A DNA stretch of 33,429 nt, taken from an uncultured Lactobacillus sp. (GTDB lineage: Bacteria > Bacillota > Bacilli > Lactobacillales > Lactobacillaceae). Where the stretch lies: positions 1-33,429 of the forward strand of contig CAMLUN010000010.1 in NCBI GenBank assembly GCA_946487795.1, written 5' to 3'. How positions within the stretch are numbered: position 1 is the first letter of the stretch; each line of letters starts with the position of its first letter. The translations under genes were made by a program, and so were the position numbers. The notes under the pieces are model-generated. The model was given only the letters and a program-made list of their open reading frames with translations. It had not been told where the DNA came from and did no database searches. This document shows, in pieces, positions 1 to 7,301 of this stretch.

Positions 1-51
1 TACTGCGTATTTGCTTTTTATGAAAGTAACTTAACTTATGTCACAGTCCCT
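1..51. repeat. Dispersed 51-nt repeat, copy A
   Basis: This stretch recurs in the same orientation at 5730-5780 with a single mismatch (position 22, G here, A there). It is cut by the window edge, so the element may extend to the left. The second copy sits at the end of a larger hairpin-rich intergenic element, and this is probably the tail of another such element. Function unknown. Confidence 0.85.
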
Positions 52-67
52 TTTTTTGTTATTTACC

Positions 68-913
68 CTATAAGAAATTAATTAATGCTTTATCAACTTG
101 AGTATTATTATGAAGTTTTGAATGTTGAGTATCTTTTCCTGTTATTTTTAGAATACGGTATGACTTTGCCCGAGCAGCCACTAGATACTTAAGTGACAAT
201 GAAGATACATTATCAACAGTACCGTCTGAATGATTACCAACATCACCAATAATATTAAGAACAGCTACTTGACCTTTCGGATAAGTTTGCCGTACTTCTG
301 TCATTTGACGATATGTGGCGTTCATTTCATTTGGTTTTCCGTCTTTATTTAATTTCATTCCAACTGGTTGCTGGATAGCAGCAGGTACCTGTTTAAAATT
401 CAATCCAGCAAAATGACCTGCGATATCAACCTGTTTTTGTAATTGAGGCATATTCTAATTTTTACCGTTTTACAACATATAGTAAATAATCGAAATATTT
501 CCCAGGGAATGACCAACCATATTAATCTTAGTTATGCGATATCGTTTCTGTAATGCTTTTACAACATTTGTCGCATATTCGCCATGCTTATTAAAATCCA
601 ACTGCCTATTATTATCATAATTCACCTCAACAATTGGATTAATGGCCCCTTTATGCATTGAACCATGAAGAGTAACTTTTCCGTTATTAGTAACATCAGC
701 TCGCAGGACTGTGCTCGTTACCCCGGCTTTTTTAGCAGCATTTACCATGTGTTCTTCTGCATGAAAACTACTACCTCCACCACGGAAAAATAGTGTTGGC
801 GTTGTTGATTGCATATATTTACTATGTTTTTGCTGACGCCAAACTGCACCACCAATTATTGCCAAGATAACAATTACTATCACTACACCAATCCCAATAT
901 GGCTTTTTTTCAT
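68..913 (-). pseudogene. Alpha/beta hydrolase (DUF915-like), interrupted by two stop codons
   Basis: Two open segments on the minus strand, 913-470 and 451-68, lie in the same reading frame and together make one secreted alpha/beta hydrolase. The N-terminus has a lysine-rich start and one membrane segment (signal anchor). The nucleophile elbow GHSLGN is at the end of the first segment, and the acid and histidine regions (GDVGNHSDG, DTQHSKLH) are in the second. Between them lie in-frame TAA (470-472) and TAG (455-457), only four codons apart, with no frameshift. The remaining codons keep the family's pattern, so the lesions look recent. The likely start is ATG at 913, preceded by a GGGTG ribosome binding site; a GTG at 922 is less likely. 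Members of this family are extracellular lipase-like proteins of unproven substrate. A truncated N-terminal product would lack the catalytic His. Confidence 0.85.
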
Positions 914-981
914 AATTTTCACCCGCTTTTTTACTTACCTAGATTATAAGCCTAAGAACAATAATGCAGTCAAAAATTATT

Positions 982-2193
982 TTAATGTAGAAGACGTTGC
1001 CAAAAGTTTCCCCGTCGAACATCATTAGCACTATATAGAGAGTAAGTTAATGGTTCACCATTAAGCGTTTCTAATTGATCACTCGTTATCCTTAAGTTGC
1101 CAACACGTTCACCTTTCCAAATAGGTGCTTCTAGTTTTTTCTTTTTATATTGTGTTCCAATTGTATAATTCGTTTTTGTATCGTACGGACTCCAAATAGT
1201 TACATGTTGTGGCGTGAGTTTCATTGTTTTTTCAACACCATTAGCTACTTTACGTGTTGTTACTGATAATGGAACTTTTATTTTTTGTAAATGGTCCTCT
1301 GTCTTAAGGATCTCATATAAATCCTGCGTAGCCTTAAATCGGTTGTCTTTATTGCTCCCTTTTGAATGTAAAATAACAGTAATAATGCGATGTCCTTGAT
1401 ACTTACCTGTACTTGCAAAACAAGCTCCCGCACTGTCAGAAGTCCCCGTCTTCAAGCCATCAATCGTTACCCCTTTTACAGCGTACTGTTCTCCTGGTAA
1501 CATCTTATTAAGATTTTTTTCAGTCTTAACTTGATCTTTCGCTATTTGAAATTTTACTTCTTTTTGTGCTGTAATTTGCAAAAGTTCAGGATAATGTTTT
1601 ACAAAGTATTGCGATAAAATAGCAACATCACGTGCACTCATCGTATTAGCAGCATTATTAGGGAGATCCGCTAACTTAAAACTTTTCATATCTCCATTAT
1701 CTAATCCAACCGAATTCACAATGTTTGTCTTAGTCATTCCAATTTTTTTGGCTTTTTGCATCATTTTAAGATTAAATTCATCGGTTCCATCCCCGGTAGC
1801 AGTTGCAAGTGCGACAGTCGCCCCATCCGCTGACTTTACAAGGGCTGCATTGATTAATGTCCGAACTGAATAAGATTGACCAGATTTTAGTCCGATTGAA
1901 GAATAAGCAGCATCATTAGAAATAGCCGCAATTTCAGGAGTTATTTTTACTTGAGTATCCCATGAAAGTTGCTTCTGTTGGATTTCATCTTCTATTACCA
2001 AAATAGTTAATAATTTTGTAATTGATGCCACGGGAAGAGCCTTATCTACATTTTGCTTATAGATAATTTGCCCTGTTGAAGCATCAGCCATGATCGCTGC
2101 AGAAGCATCAATTCGATTATTTGCTAACACTGATTGACTTCCTACCATTAGCATCATGAATAGAGATAAAATAAAAACTGTCAACTTTTTCAT
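982..2193 (-). CDS. dacA: D-alanyl-D-alanine carboxypeptidase (peptidase S11, DacA/PBP5 type)
   Basis: Serine-type D,D-carboxypeptidase that removes the terminal D-Ala of peptidoglycan pentapeptides outside the membrane. Residues 1-25 form a cleavable signal peptide ending near VLA-N. The penicillin-binding motifs are visible: SxxK as SITK (57-60) and KTG at 248-250 within a GLKTGTSDSAG context. The second motif reads SAD (121-123) instead of the usual SxN. A C-terminal PBP5-type beta domain follows, and the last residues are basic and aromatic (FWQRLL), consistent with an amphipathic membrane anchor. At 403 aa the length is normal. The ATG at 2193 has GGAGAA upstream. It is divergent from the gene at 2264. 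Next to L,D-transpeptidases its role would be to supply tetrapeptide donors; this is inferred from context. Confidence in the family is high; the exact paralogue (dacA or a sibling) is less sure. Confidence 0.9.
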   Translation of the reverse strand: MKKLTVFILSLFMMLMVGSQSVLANNRIDASAAIMADASTGQIIYKQNVDKALPVASITKLLTILVIEDEIQQKQLSWDTQVKITPEIAAISNDAAYSSIGLKSGQSYSVRTLINAALVKSADGATVALATATGDGTDEFNLKMMQKAKKIGMTKTNIVNSVGLDNGDMKSFKLADLPNNAANTMSARDVAILSQYFVKHYPELLQITAQKEVKFQIAKDQVKTEKNLNKMLPGEQYAVKGVTIDGLKTGTSDSAGACFASTGKYQGHRIITVILHSKGSNKDNRFKATQDLYEILKTEDHLQKIKVPLSVTTRKVANGVEKTMKLTPQHVTIWSPYDTKTNYTIGTQYKKKKLEAPIWKGERVGNLRITSDQLETLNGEPLTYSLYSANDVRRGNFWQRLLH

Positions 2194-2263
2194 AAAATCT
2201 ATTCTCCTATTTTCTTCAAGTACGGTAAGATAAACTTAATAATAAATAATAAAGGAATTCATT

Positions 2264-2845
2264 ATGAATAAAGAACTTAAATCGCTGCTTTTCATCTCAA
2301 CTGGTCTATTCCTTATTTTTGTTCTAATTTTTAATCTTTATACATATAATGCTGCTAGTTTTATTCCCCAAGCTAGCAAAACAAGTCAAATTCTTAGTCA
2401 AAATCGGCTTCGTGCTCCTAATATTCACCGTTCCTCTGAAAATTGGGCATACCCTAAGATCGGTAACGCTCCTATTGAATTGATCGCCATCAAACAAGCA
2501 AAAAGGATTCTAGTTATCAACTCAAATAAGCGCCAAGTTATTTACATTATTCACGCACAGATTAATCTACCAGCACAAAAAAATTCTTTCCGCTTACTTC
2601 ACGCTCGGGGGCAGCAAATTTATCATATTAATGGTTCCCAGCAAGCCATCGCTAAGAATTGGTTAGGAATTACTAATGGGAACTACATTGAAACCCCCGT
2701 TACAGATATGAATAATCATCAGGTCTCACGAAATCTACGAAAAGCACCCAAAATTGAAAATACTATCCAGGTGTCAATCCCCGATGCTAAATGGCTGCAA
2801 ACTTTACCTGAAAACACACCCTTAATAGTTAAGGAGGACTATTAA
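2264..2845 (+). CDS. L,D-transpeptidase-like membrane protein lacking the catalytic motif
   Basis: A 193-residue protein with one N-terminal membrane anchor (about residues 8-27) and an extracytoplasmic domain. I recognise it by comparison with the L,D-transpeptidase encoded at 3044-3700. Both share an SSE..xYP entry to the domain, a similar strand pattern, and nearly the same C-terminus (SIPDAKW here, SVPDAQW there, followed by an LP..T..IV end). Where the active enzyme has SHGC, this protein has IENT (about 164-167), and the conserved HSVP segment is ETPVT. So Ser, His, Gly and Cys are all replaced and catalysis is not expected. It may be a regulatory or peptidoglycan-binding pseudoenzyme. 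The ORF is clean with AAAGGA ahead of ATG, and its end carries the ribosome binding site of the next gene (stop and start 1 nt apart). Confidence 0.7.
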   Translation: MNKELKSLLFISTGLFLIFVLIFNLYTYNAASFIPQASKTSQILSQNRLRAPNIHRSSENWAYPKIGNAPIELIAIKQAKRILVINSNKRQVIYIIHAQINLPAQKNSFRLLHARGQQIYHINGSQQAIAKNWLGITNGNYIETPVTDMNNHQVSRNLRKAPKIENTIQVSIPDAKWLQTLPENTPLIVKEDY

Positions 2846-2846
2846 T

Positions 2847-3047
2847 ATGATTTCACGCCTAAAACATGGACGGTTTTTTAATCACTTACTTGGAAGTAAT
2901 CTTATTTTGCTAATTATAATTAGCTTTTATAATCTTCTTACATACTTCATCCCATTAATCAAAATTTCAATCATTCAAATAATTTTATTCTTTCTAATAA
3001 TTGACCTACTCTTGATTATCTTTAAGATTTTAGCGCTATACAATTAG
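2847..3047 (+). CDS. Small two-helix membrane protein
   Basis: A 66-residue, strongly hydrophobic protein with two predicted membrane helices (about residues 17-36 and 40-62) and a short basic N-terminus (MISRLKHGR). Its AAGGAGG ribosome binding site lies inside the last codons of the upstream gene, so the two are very likely translationally coupled. Its stop codon overlaps that of the convergent L,D-transpeptidase gene in the shared bases TTAG (3044-3047). The second frame of the decayed gene at 3891-4132 aligns with it without gaps (L..N..L, Y.L..F pattern), suggesting a small family linked to L,D-transpeptidase genes. No function can be assigned from sequence. Confidence 0.75.
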   Translation: MISRLKHGRFFNHLLGSNLILLIIISFYNLLTYFIPLIKISIIQIILFFLIIDLLLIIFKILALYN

Positions 3048-3700
3048 CCGACAATCTCAATCTTAGTACCAACTGGCAAATTCTTTTCCATCCATTGAGC
3101 GTCTGGCACTGAAAGCCGAATACACCCGTGAGAACCCTGTGTTTTTCCAAGCTTAGCAGCTTCATGTTCATTATATTTTCCATCTGCTTTAGTCGGAACA
3201 CTATGGAACAAGTATTCTCCATGATTCTTCCAAGAAACGTAGTAATTAGCTCCCTCTTTCAACGATTGATTAAAGAAGCTATCTCCTCGCTCTTGCTGAG
3301 CATAAAATGTTCCTGTCGGGGTCACACTTTTCAGTTTACCAGTTTTAGGATCCTTTTTATAAATTCCACCTGTGCTATACATTGTATAAATGACTTTTGA
3401 ACCATCATACAAATATGTCCGATTATTTTTTAAATCAACTTTAATCCAAAAGTCCTTCACTTTATTCAAATCTGGATACGGAACTGTTTCCGAGGACTTA
3501 TGCCAATCAATTGGGGTTCGCATATGACTTTCACTATTATCGATTTTCTTTTCTTGTGTTGGTTTTTCTTTTACTTGCGATTCAACTACTGCTTTTTGGG
3601 GATGGGCATTCGAAGTAGCACGTAATTCTGGACCAATTGCAATTATTGCTACTAATAAGCAAAATATTCCATAAATCCAATGCTTCACTTGTAAGTTCAA
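3044..3700 (-). CDS. L,D-transpeptidase (YkuD family)
   Basis: Membrane-anchored L,D-transpeptidase, 218 aa, expected to form 3-3 cross-links in peptidoglycan or attach groups to tetrapeptide stems. Residues 8-24 form a signal anchor, followed by a polar linker rich in Lys, Glu and Ser. The YkuD domain spans about 85-217 and ends with the catalytic motif SHGCIRLS (Ser190, His191, Cys193); the upstream HSVP segment is also present. The start is ATG at 3700, preceded by AAAGGAG. A near-consensus promoter lies at 3738-3766. It converges on the small membrane gene at 2847 and stands beside two other members of the superfamily. The donor substrate would be the tetrapeptide made by the D,D-carboxypeptidase encoded at 982-2193. 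Confidence 0.92.
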   Translation of the reverse strand: MNLQVKHWIYGIFCLLVAIIAIGPELRATSNAHPQKAVVESQVKEKPTQEKKIDNSESHMRTPIDWHKSSETVPYPDLNKVKDFWIKVDLKNNRTYLYDGSKVIYTMYSTGGIYKKDPKTGKLKSVTPTGTFYAQQERGDSFFNQSLKEGANYYVSWKNHGEYLFHSVPTKADGKYNEHEAAKLGKTQGSHGCIRLSVPDAQWMEKNLPVGTKIEIVG

Positions 3701-3737
3701 ATTAATTTCTCCTTTACAGATAATTCAAAACATCACT

Positions 3738-3766
3738 ATTATAATTATAGGGAATTTTTTATTCAA
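3738..3766 (-). promoter_or_regulatory. Promoter of the L,D-transpeptidase gene
   Basis: On the minus strand, -35 TTGAAT (3761-3766) and -10 TATAAT (3738-3743) are separated by 17 bp, leading directly to the gene starting at 3700. Read from sequence only. Confidence 0.7.
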
Positions 3767-3790
3767 TATACTTTAAAAAAGGTGTACAAA

Positions 3791-3871
3791 ATGCGGGATA
3801 ATCTTAAAGTTTCATACTTAACTGCTATCTTTTTCTTTATTGTTGCTATCATTTATGCAAATCTTGCGTAA
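3791..3871 (+). CDS. Possible 26-aa membrane peptide or gene remnant
   Basis: A 26-codon frame (MRDNLKVSYLT..., ending ANLA) encoding a single hydrophobic helix behind a short charged start, with an AAAGGTG-like ribosome binding site. It is divergent from the L,D-transpeptidase gene at 3044-3700. It could be a genuine small membrane peptide. It could also be the stump of a gene like 2264-2845: it shares M1, L5, K6, F16, N24 and L25 at identical spacing with that protein's N-terminus, and it sits immediately before a relative of gene 2847. The match is short and hydrophobic, so the homology is only suggestive. Confidence 0.4.
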   Translation: MRDNLKVSYLTAIFFFIVAIIYANLA

Positions 3872-3890
3872 TAATCGTGAGGATTCTACT

Positions 3891-4132
3891 ATGACATCAT
3901 TTTTTCATTCATATCAAATATTTGGTCGTATACCATCAACCATAAATGGTCAAAGGATATTTTACGAGCCAATATCCTTTTTATTCTTTTAGTTATTGTT
4001 TACGATCTTTTTCACTTTTCATTAAAAATAATTAATTGGCGGATCTTTTTTAAAGTATTTCTGCTATTAAATATTTGTTTGTTTTTTAAGTTCCTTTTAG
4101 ATGGTATTGATCGCTATTTAAGAACACGGTAA
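3891..4132 (+). pseudogene. Frameshifted small membrane protein, paralogue of the 2847-3047 gene
   Basis: ATG at 3891 with GTGAGG nine bases upstream opens a 33-codon frame that stops at 3992. The frame one base earlier (codons in phase with 3893) has no usable start codon but reads open to TAA at 4130-4132. That second frame gives two hydrophobic helices and a basic end (DRYLRTR). Its stretch starting ILRANIL aligns without gaps to LLGSNLI in the 2847 gene, with matching L..N, Y and L..F positions. A single-base loss somewhere between 3893 and 3992 explains both frames. It lies just upstream of the large L,D-transpeptidase gene. Confidence 0.6.
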
Positions 4133-4148
4133 CTTTATAAATTCTTTA

Positions 4149-4176
4149 TTGAGTTATCAATTTTCCGTGCTAAGAT
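4149..4176 (+). promoter_or_regulatory. Probable promoter of the large L,D-transpeptidase gene
   Basis: TTGAGT (4149-4154) and TAAGAT (4171-4176) with a 16-bp spacer, about 40 bp before the start codon at 4216. Moderate match to the housekeeping consensus. Confidence 0.5.
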
Positions 4177-4215
4177 AGGAACGTAATTATTTATTTTCGA
4201 TTTGAGGAAGGTACA

Positions 4216-5601
4216 ATGCATTCATATATTAAATACTGGATAGCAGGAATAGGAGCATTATTAATTATAATGATTGCGGGGATGACTGTTCACCAGAAAA
4301 ATCATTTCAATAAAAACGTAACCATCAATAACATTGCCGTGGGAGGGCTAACAGCCAAGCAAGCTTTTGATAAGGTAAAGGGGACCTCAGGAGCAACCAA
4401 GGTATATGTTGACAATAAGCTAGTTTACCAAACTAAATCCATGAAGGCTAATTTTAGCAATAACGATGAACAAAAATTTAATCAAGCACTGAAAAAGCAG
4501 TTTACATTTTTCCCATCATATAAAGCAACGAACTTATCAATAAAGCCAGATAACTTTGATCAAGATTCGTTTAATATTGCGAAAAACAAATTAACTAACG
4601 AGGTACATCAACTCAACACAAGTCGTAAAGCTCCCGTTGATGCTTACGCGGTCTACCAAAATAAGAAAGTTTCTGTAGTTCCTGCAGTTAAGGGTAATAA
4701 ATATGATTTACCAAACGCTGTTAATCAACTAAATAATCAAGCCGGAAGTACTAAAATTAATATTACTTTACATAAGGAACAGCCGATTGCTGCAAATAGC
4801 AAAACCGTTAAGAACGAGGAAAAACAGTTAAATAAGTTAAAAGGGAAGAAAGTTACTTACCTCGTTCAAAATGAAAAGTATAACCTCACTACCAATCAAA
4901 TTATTACCCGGGCAACCTATCAAAACGGCAAGTATCATTTCGACACTACGGCCTTAAATAAACAAGTAAAGAAAATCAATGAGAAACATGCAACTCTTGA
5001 TAAGCCATTTAAATTTAGAACTCATTCTGGAGCAGAAATTACCACTACAGCTAATGGTTCCTATGGTTGGAAAATTAGCGAGAAAAAAGCTGGCAATTCA
5101 TTAACTAAAGCAATTATCGATGGCCGCCAAGAAGTTGATGGCGAGCACGATATTGAAGGAAAAGGCTATAACACTGCTGGACTCGGCTACAATGTTACAT
5201 CCAATAATGGTATTGGCGACACTTATGCTGAGGTTTCATTAGCTGACCAACGAGCTTATTTCTACAAAGATGGTAAATGTGTCCTTGAAACAGATATCGT
5301 TAGTGGGACTAATAACGAAGGCAACAAAACGCCAAAGGGAGTCTGGTATATCATGTACCAACAAAGTCCTTCCGTTCTCCGTGGACAAAACGATGACGGA
5401 TCAAGTTATGCAAGTAAAGTTAATTATTGGTCGCCGTTTACTTTAACGGGATGTGGCTTCCACGATGCAAGTTGGCGTCACAATTGGTCCAAGACTGCTT
5501 ACCTAAGCGATGGTTCGCACGGCTGTATTAATATGCAACCAAGCGTGGCTGGCCAAGCCTTCCATGATTTAAAACAAAATGAACCCGTTATTATTTATTA
5601 A
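4216..5601 (+). CDS. Large L,D-transpeptidase with peptidoglycan-binding domains
   Basis: A 461-residue extracytoplasmic L,D-transpeptidase. Residues 7-24 form a signal anchor. Residues of about 35-320 form a lysine-rich, repetitive region resembling the tandem PG_binding_4-type domains found in front of such enzymes (NIAVGGLTAKQAFDKV at the start is typical). The YkuD catalytic domain follows from about 330, with a conserved GCGFHDASWR segment and the catalytic motif SHGCINM (Ser434, His435, Cys437), 24 residues from the C-terminus. The ATG is preceded by GAGGAAGG. Compared with the 218-aa enzyme next door it carries a long substrate-reach module. Expected to make 3-3 cross-links from tetrapeptide donors. 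No downstream partner gene is joined to it; a hairpin-rich repeat element follows. Confidence 0.9.
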   Translation: MHSYIKYWIAGIGALLIIMIAGMTVHQKNHFNKNVTINNIAVGGLTAKQAFDKVKGTSGATKVYVDNKLVYQTKSMKANFSNNDEQKFNQALKKQFTFFPSYKATNLSIKPDNFDQDSFNIAKNKLTNEVHQLNTSRKAPVDAYAVYQNKKVSVVPAVKGNKYDLPNAVNQLNNQAGSTKINITLHKEQPIAANSKTVKNEEKQLNKLKGKKVTYLVQNEKYNLTTNQIITRATYQNGKYHFDTTALNKQVKKINEKHATLDKPFKFRTHSGAEITTTANGSYGWKISEKKAGNSLTKAIIDGRQEVDGEHDIEGKGYNTAGLGYNVTSNNGIGDTYAEVSLADQRAYFYKDGKCVLETDIVSGTNNEGNKTPKGVWYIMYQQSPSVLRGQNDDGSSYASKVNYWSPFTLTGCGFHDASWRHNWSKTAYLSDGSHGCINMQPSVAGQAFHDLKQNEPVIIY

Positions 5602-5607
5602 TACTCT

Positions 5608-5729
5608 AGGGAGCGAGACAGAGGTCACTTGTGACTTCGTTTTTCGACGCGAAGCTAGCCTCTGGGAGCCCCCGCCAAGCAATAATAGGCCTCTAGCGTT
5701 CGGTTTCCGGACGTTAGAGGCCATTATTG
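5608..5729. repeat. Hairpin-rich intergenic element (two dyads)
   Basis: Non-coding stretch with two strong inverted repeats. The first pairs CAGAGG (5619-5624) with CCTCTG (5659-5664), enclosing CTTCG/CGAAG and an internal GTCACTTGTGAC. The second pairs 5680-5699 with 5711-5729 over about 19 positions, with one bulge and one wobble, around a loop of 11. A copy of the 51-nt repeat also found at position 1 follows directly. The layout looks like a dispersed lactobacillar intergenic element; the second hairpin may also end transcription of the upstream gene, although it lacks a good T-run. Confidence 0.75.
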
Positions 5730-5780
5730 TACTGCGTATTTGCTTTTTATAAAAGTAACTTAACTTATGTCACAGTCCCT
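5730..5780. repeat. Dispersed 51-nt repeat, copy B
   Basis: Matches 1-51 in direct orientation with one mismatch (position 5751). It is attached to the 3' side of the hairpin element at 5608-5729. Between here and 5938 I see no gene, only AT-rich sequence leading to the GGAGG site of the next gene. Confidence 0.85.
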
Positions 5781-5938
5781 ATTATTTTAAAAGAACGCCT
5801 AACCGGACTGTGGTGAAAAACTTGCAAGCTAACTTATTTTTTTATTCTCTTAATTAATATATACGTAAAAATTTCCCTTTGCACCTCATAATTCTAAAAT
5901 AGTGGTACAGTAAAAATAAACCTTAGGAGGCTTAGATT

Positions 5939-6577
5939 ATGACTGATAAAATTGTTACTTCAGAAGAAATGCGACATTACGATTCTTACACCATTAATAC
6001 AATCGGTATCCCTTCCCTTGTGTTAATGGAACGAGCTGCATTAGCCGTTCGTGATGAAATCTTGCATGCTTTTCCAATCGCGCTAAAAGATGTGGTAGTA
6101 GTTGCCGGTAGTGGAAATAATGGCGGGGATGGAATAGCCATTGCTCGGTTGCTGCATCTTGCTGGTGTCCATGTAACAATCCTCAATATAGGTAATCCTA
6201 AACATGCGTCTGCTGAACACCAAACACAAGAAAAAATCGCGCAATATTATCAAATTCCCGAAACCTCTGATCTCGCTGTCCTTAATAAGGCAACATTAAT
6301 TGTCGATGCAATGTTTGGAATCGGAATCGATCGTGCAGTAAAAGGAGCTTATACCGACGCAATTAACGCCATTAATAACACTGATGCAGTTGTCGTTGCA
6401 GTAGATATGCCATCAGGAATTAATACTGATACTGGAGAGGTAATGGGGACTGCCGTCAGAGCTACTACAACCGTAACTTTCGCCTATAATAAAGTTGGCT
6501 TAACCAAGAATGCCGGAAAAGATTACGCAGGAAATATTGTCGTCGCAAATGATATGGGAACCTATGCAGTAGACTGA
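5939..6577 (+). CDS. nnrE: NAD(P)H-hydrate epimerase
   Basis: Metabolite-repair enzyme that interconverts R and S forms of hydrated NAD(P)H so that the S-specific dehydratase can restore the cofactor. The 212-residue protein is a single YjeF N-terminal domain with a Rossmann-type fold. It shows the glycine-rich loop GSGNNGGDG (57-65), VDAMFGIG (122-129) and DMPSGINTDTG with Asp156, all typical of the family. The N-terminal segment has the characteristic SLVLMERAA helix. The ATG at 5939 has an AGGAGG site. The dehydratase (NnrD) is not fused and not in this window, so the partner is probably elsewhere in the genome. Confidence 0.93.
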   Translation: MTDKIVTSEEMRHYDSYTINTIGIPSLVLMERAALAVRDEILHAFPIALKDVVVVAGSGNNGGDGIAIARLLHLAGVHVTILNIGNPKHASAEHQTQEKIAQYYQIPETSDLAVLNKATLIVDAMFGIGIDRAVKGAYTDAINAINNTDAVVVAVDMPSGINTDTGEVMGTAVRATTTVTFAYNKVGLTKNAGKDYAGNIVVANDMGTYAVD

Positions 6578-6680
6578 TTGGAATATTATTTACCGAGCCG
6601 TTTTACTATTAATCGCTGAATATTAATATTATTATAATAAGTAACGAACGTTTCAGTGAACTAATTTGGAGGTAAATAAT

Positions 6681-7175
6681 ATGTCAGAATTAACAACCAA
6701 ATTATTTATAGATGTTAAAAATTTTGAAAAATACCAATCAATGTTAAAGTGCCAAGTACACATTGAAGAAGAACGTCATGGTGATTATTGCTTACCGGGT
6801 TTTCCTGATCGTCACAATTTCCACCGCCTTCTCCGGATTTTACGTAAACATGATGACGGTTTAACTAGCAAACAACTAATTTATGACTTCGATTACCGGC
6901 CAAGTGACCTCGAAGATGCTACTAAAGCATTAGTAACAAACAATTTGTCAACTACTACCCCAATTAACGAGGAAGACTACAAAATTCAACTTAACACTGA
7001 AGGTATCGAAGTTGCTGATAATCTGCTAAAGCGCCGTGACAAAATTGCTGAAGCTGCTTACCACACATTAAGTGAAAATGAACAACGAGAATTAGACCGT
7101 CTTGTAAACAAGCTAATAGAGGATTATGCAAACCGCGACGTAAATTACAACGCCCTTGGAAATATTTGCCGTTAA
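6681..7175 (+). CDS. MarR-like winged-helix regulator
   Basis: A 164-residue protein whose middle part (about 45-125) fits a MarR-type winged helix: a LLRILRKHDDGLTSKQLIYDF segment for the first helices, a recognition-helix region around RPSDLEDATKALV, and a wing containing EEDYKIQLNTEG. The C-terminal part is a charged dimerisation-type helix (LSENEQRELDRLVNKL). It may bind DNA and respond to a small molecule; target unknown. The start is ATG at 6681 because GGAGGT lies at 6668-6673; an upstream in-frame TTG at 6666 would overlap that site. It is preceded by an 88-nt gap after nnrE containing TATAAT, so it probably has its own promoter. Confidence 0.7.
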   Translation: MSELTTKLFIDVKNFEKYQSMLKCQVHIEEERHGDYCLPGFPDRHNFHRLLRILRKHDDGLTSKQLIYDFDYRPSDLEDATKALVTNNLSTTTPINEEDYKIQLNTEGIEVADNLLKRRDKIAEAAYHTLSENEQRELDRLVNKLIEDYANRDVNYNALGNICR

Positions 7176-7198
7176 AATATAATATCCTATTCAAAAAA

Positions 7199-7249
7199 GG
7201 CAGAGGCTAAGAGAATTTTTTTCTATGATCCCTTAGTTTCTGCCTTTTT
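7199..7249. terminator. Bidirectional terminator between the MarR-like gene and hisS
   Basis: Stem 7199-7211 with 7232-7244 (GGCAGAGGCTAAG against CTTAGTTTCTGCC, wobble pairs inside), flanked by A-run and T-run, so it can serve both convergent genes. Confidence 0.8.
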
Positions 7250-7301
7250 AGTAGCGACAAGTCTTATTAAGAAAGTACTTTCCCGCTCACTTTCAATTTA
7301 G

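Noticed and set aside
3891..3992. A genuine 33-residue protein in the first frame of the decayed membrane gene
   Set aside because: The family-like hydrophobic sequence is in the other frame; the 33 codons lack a membrane pattern and end soon after the probable frameshift.
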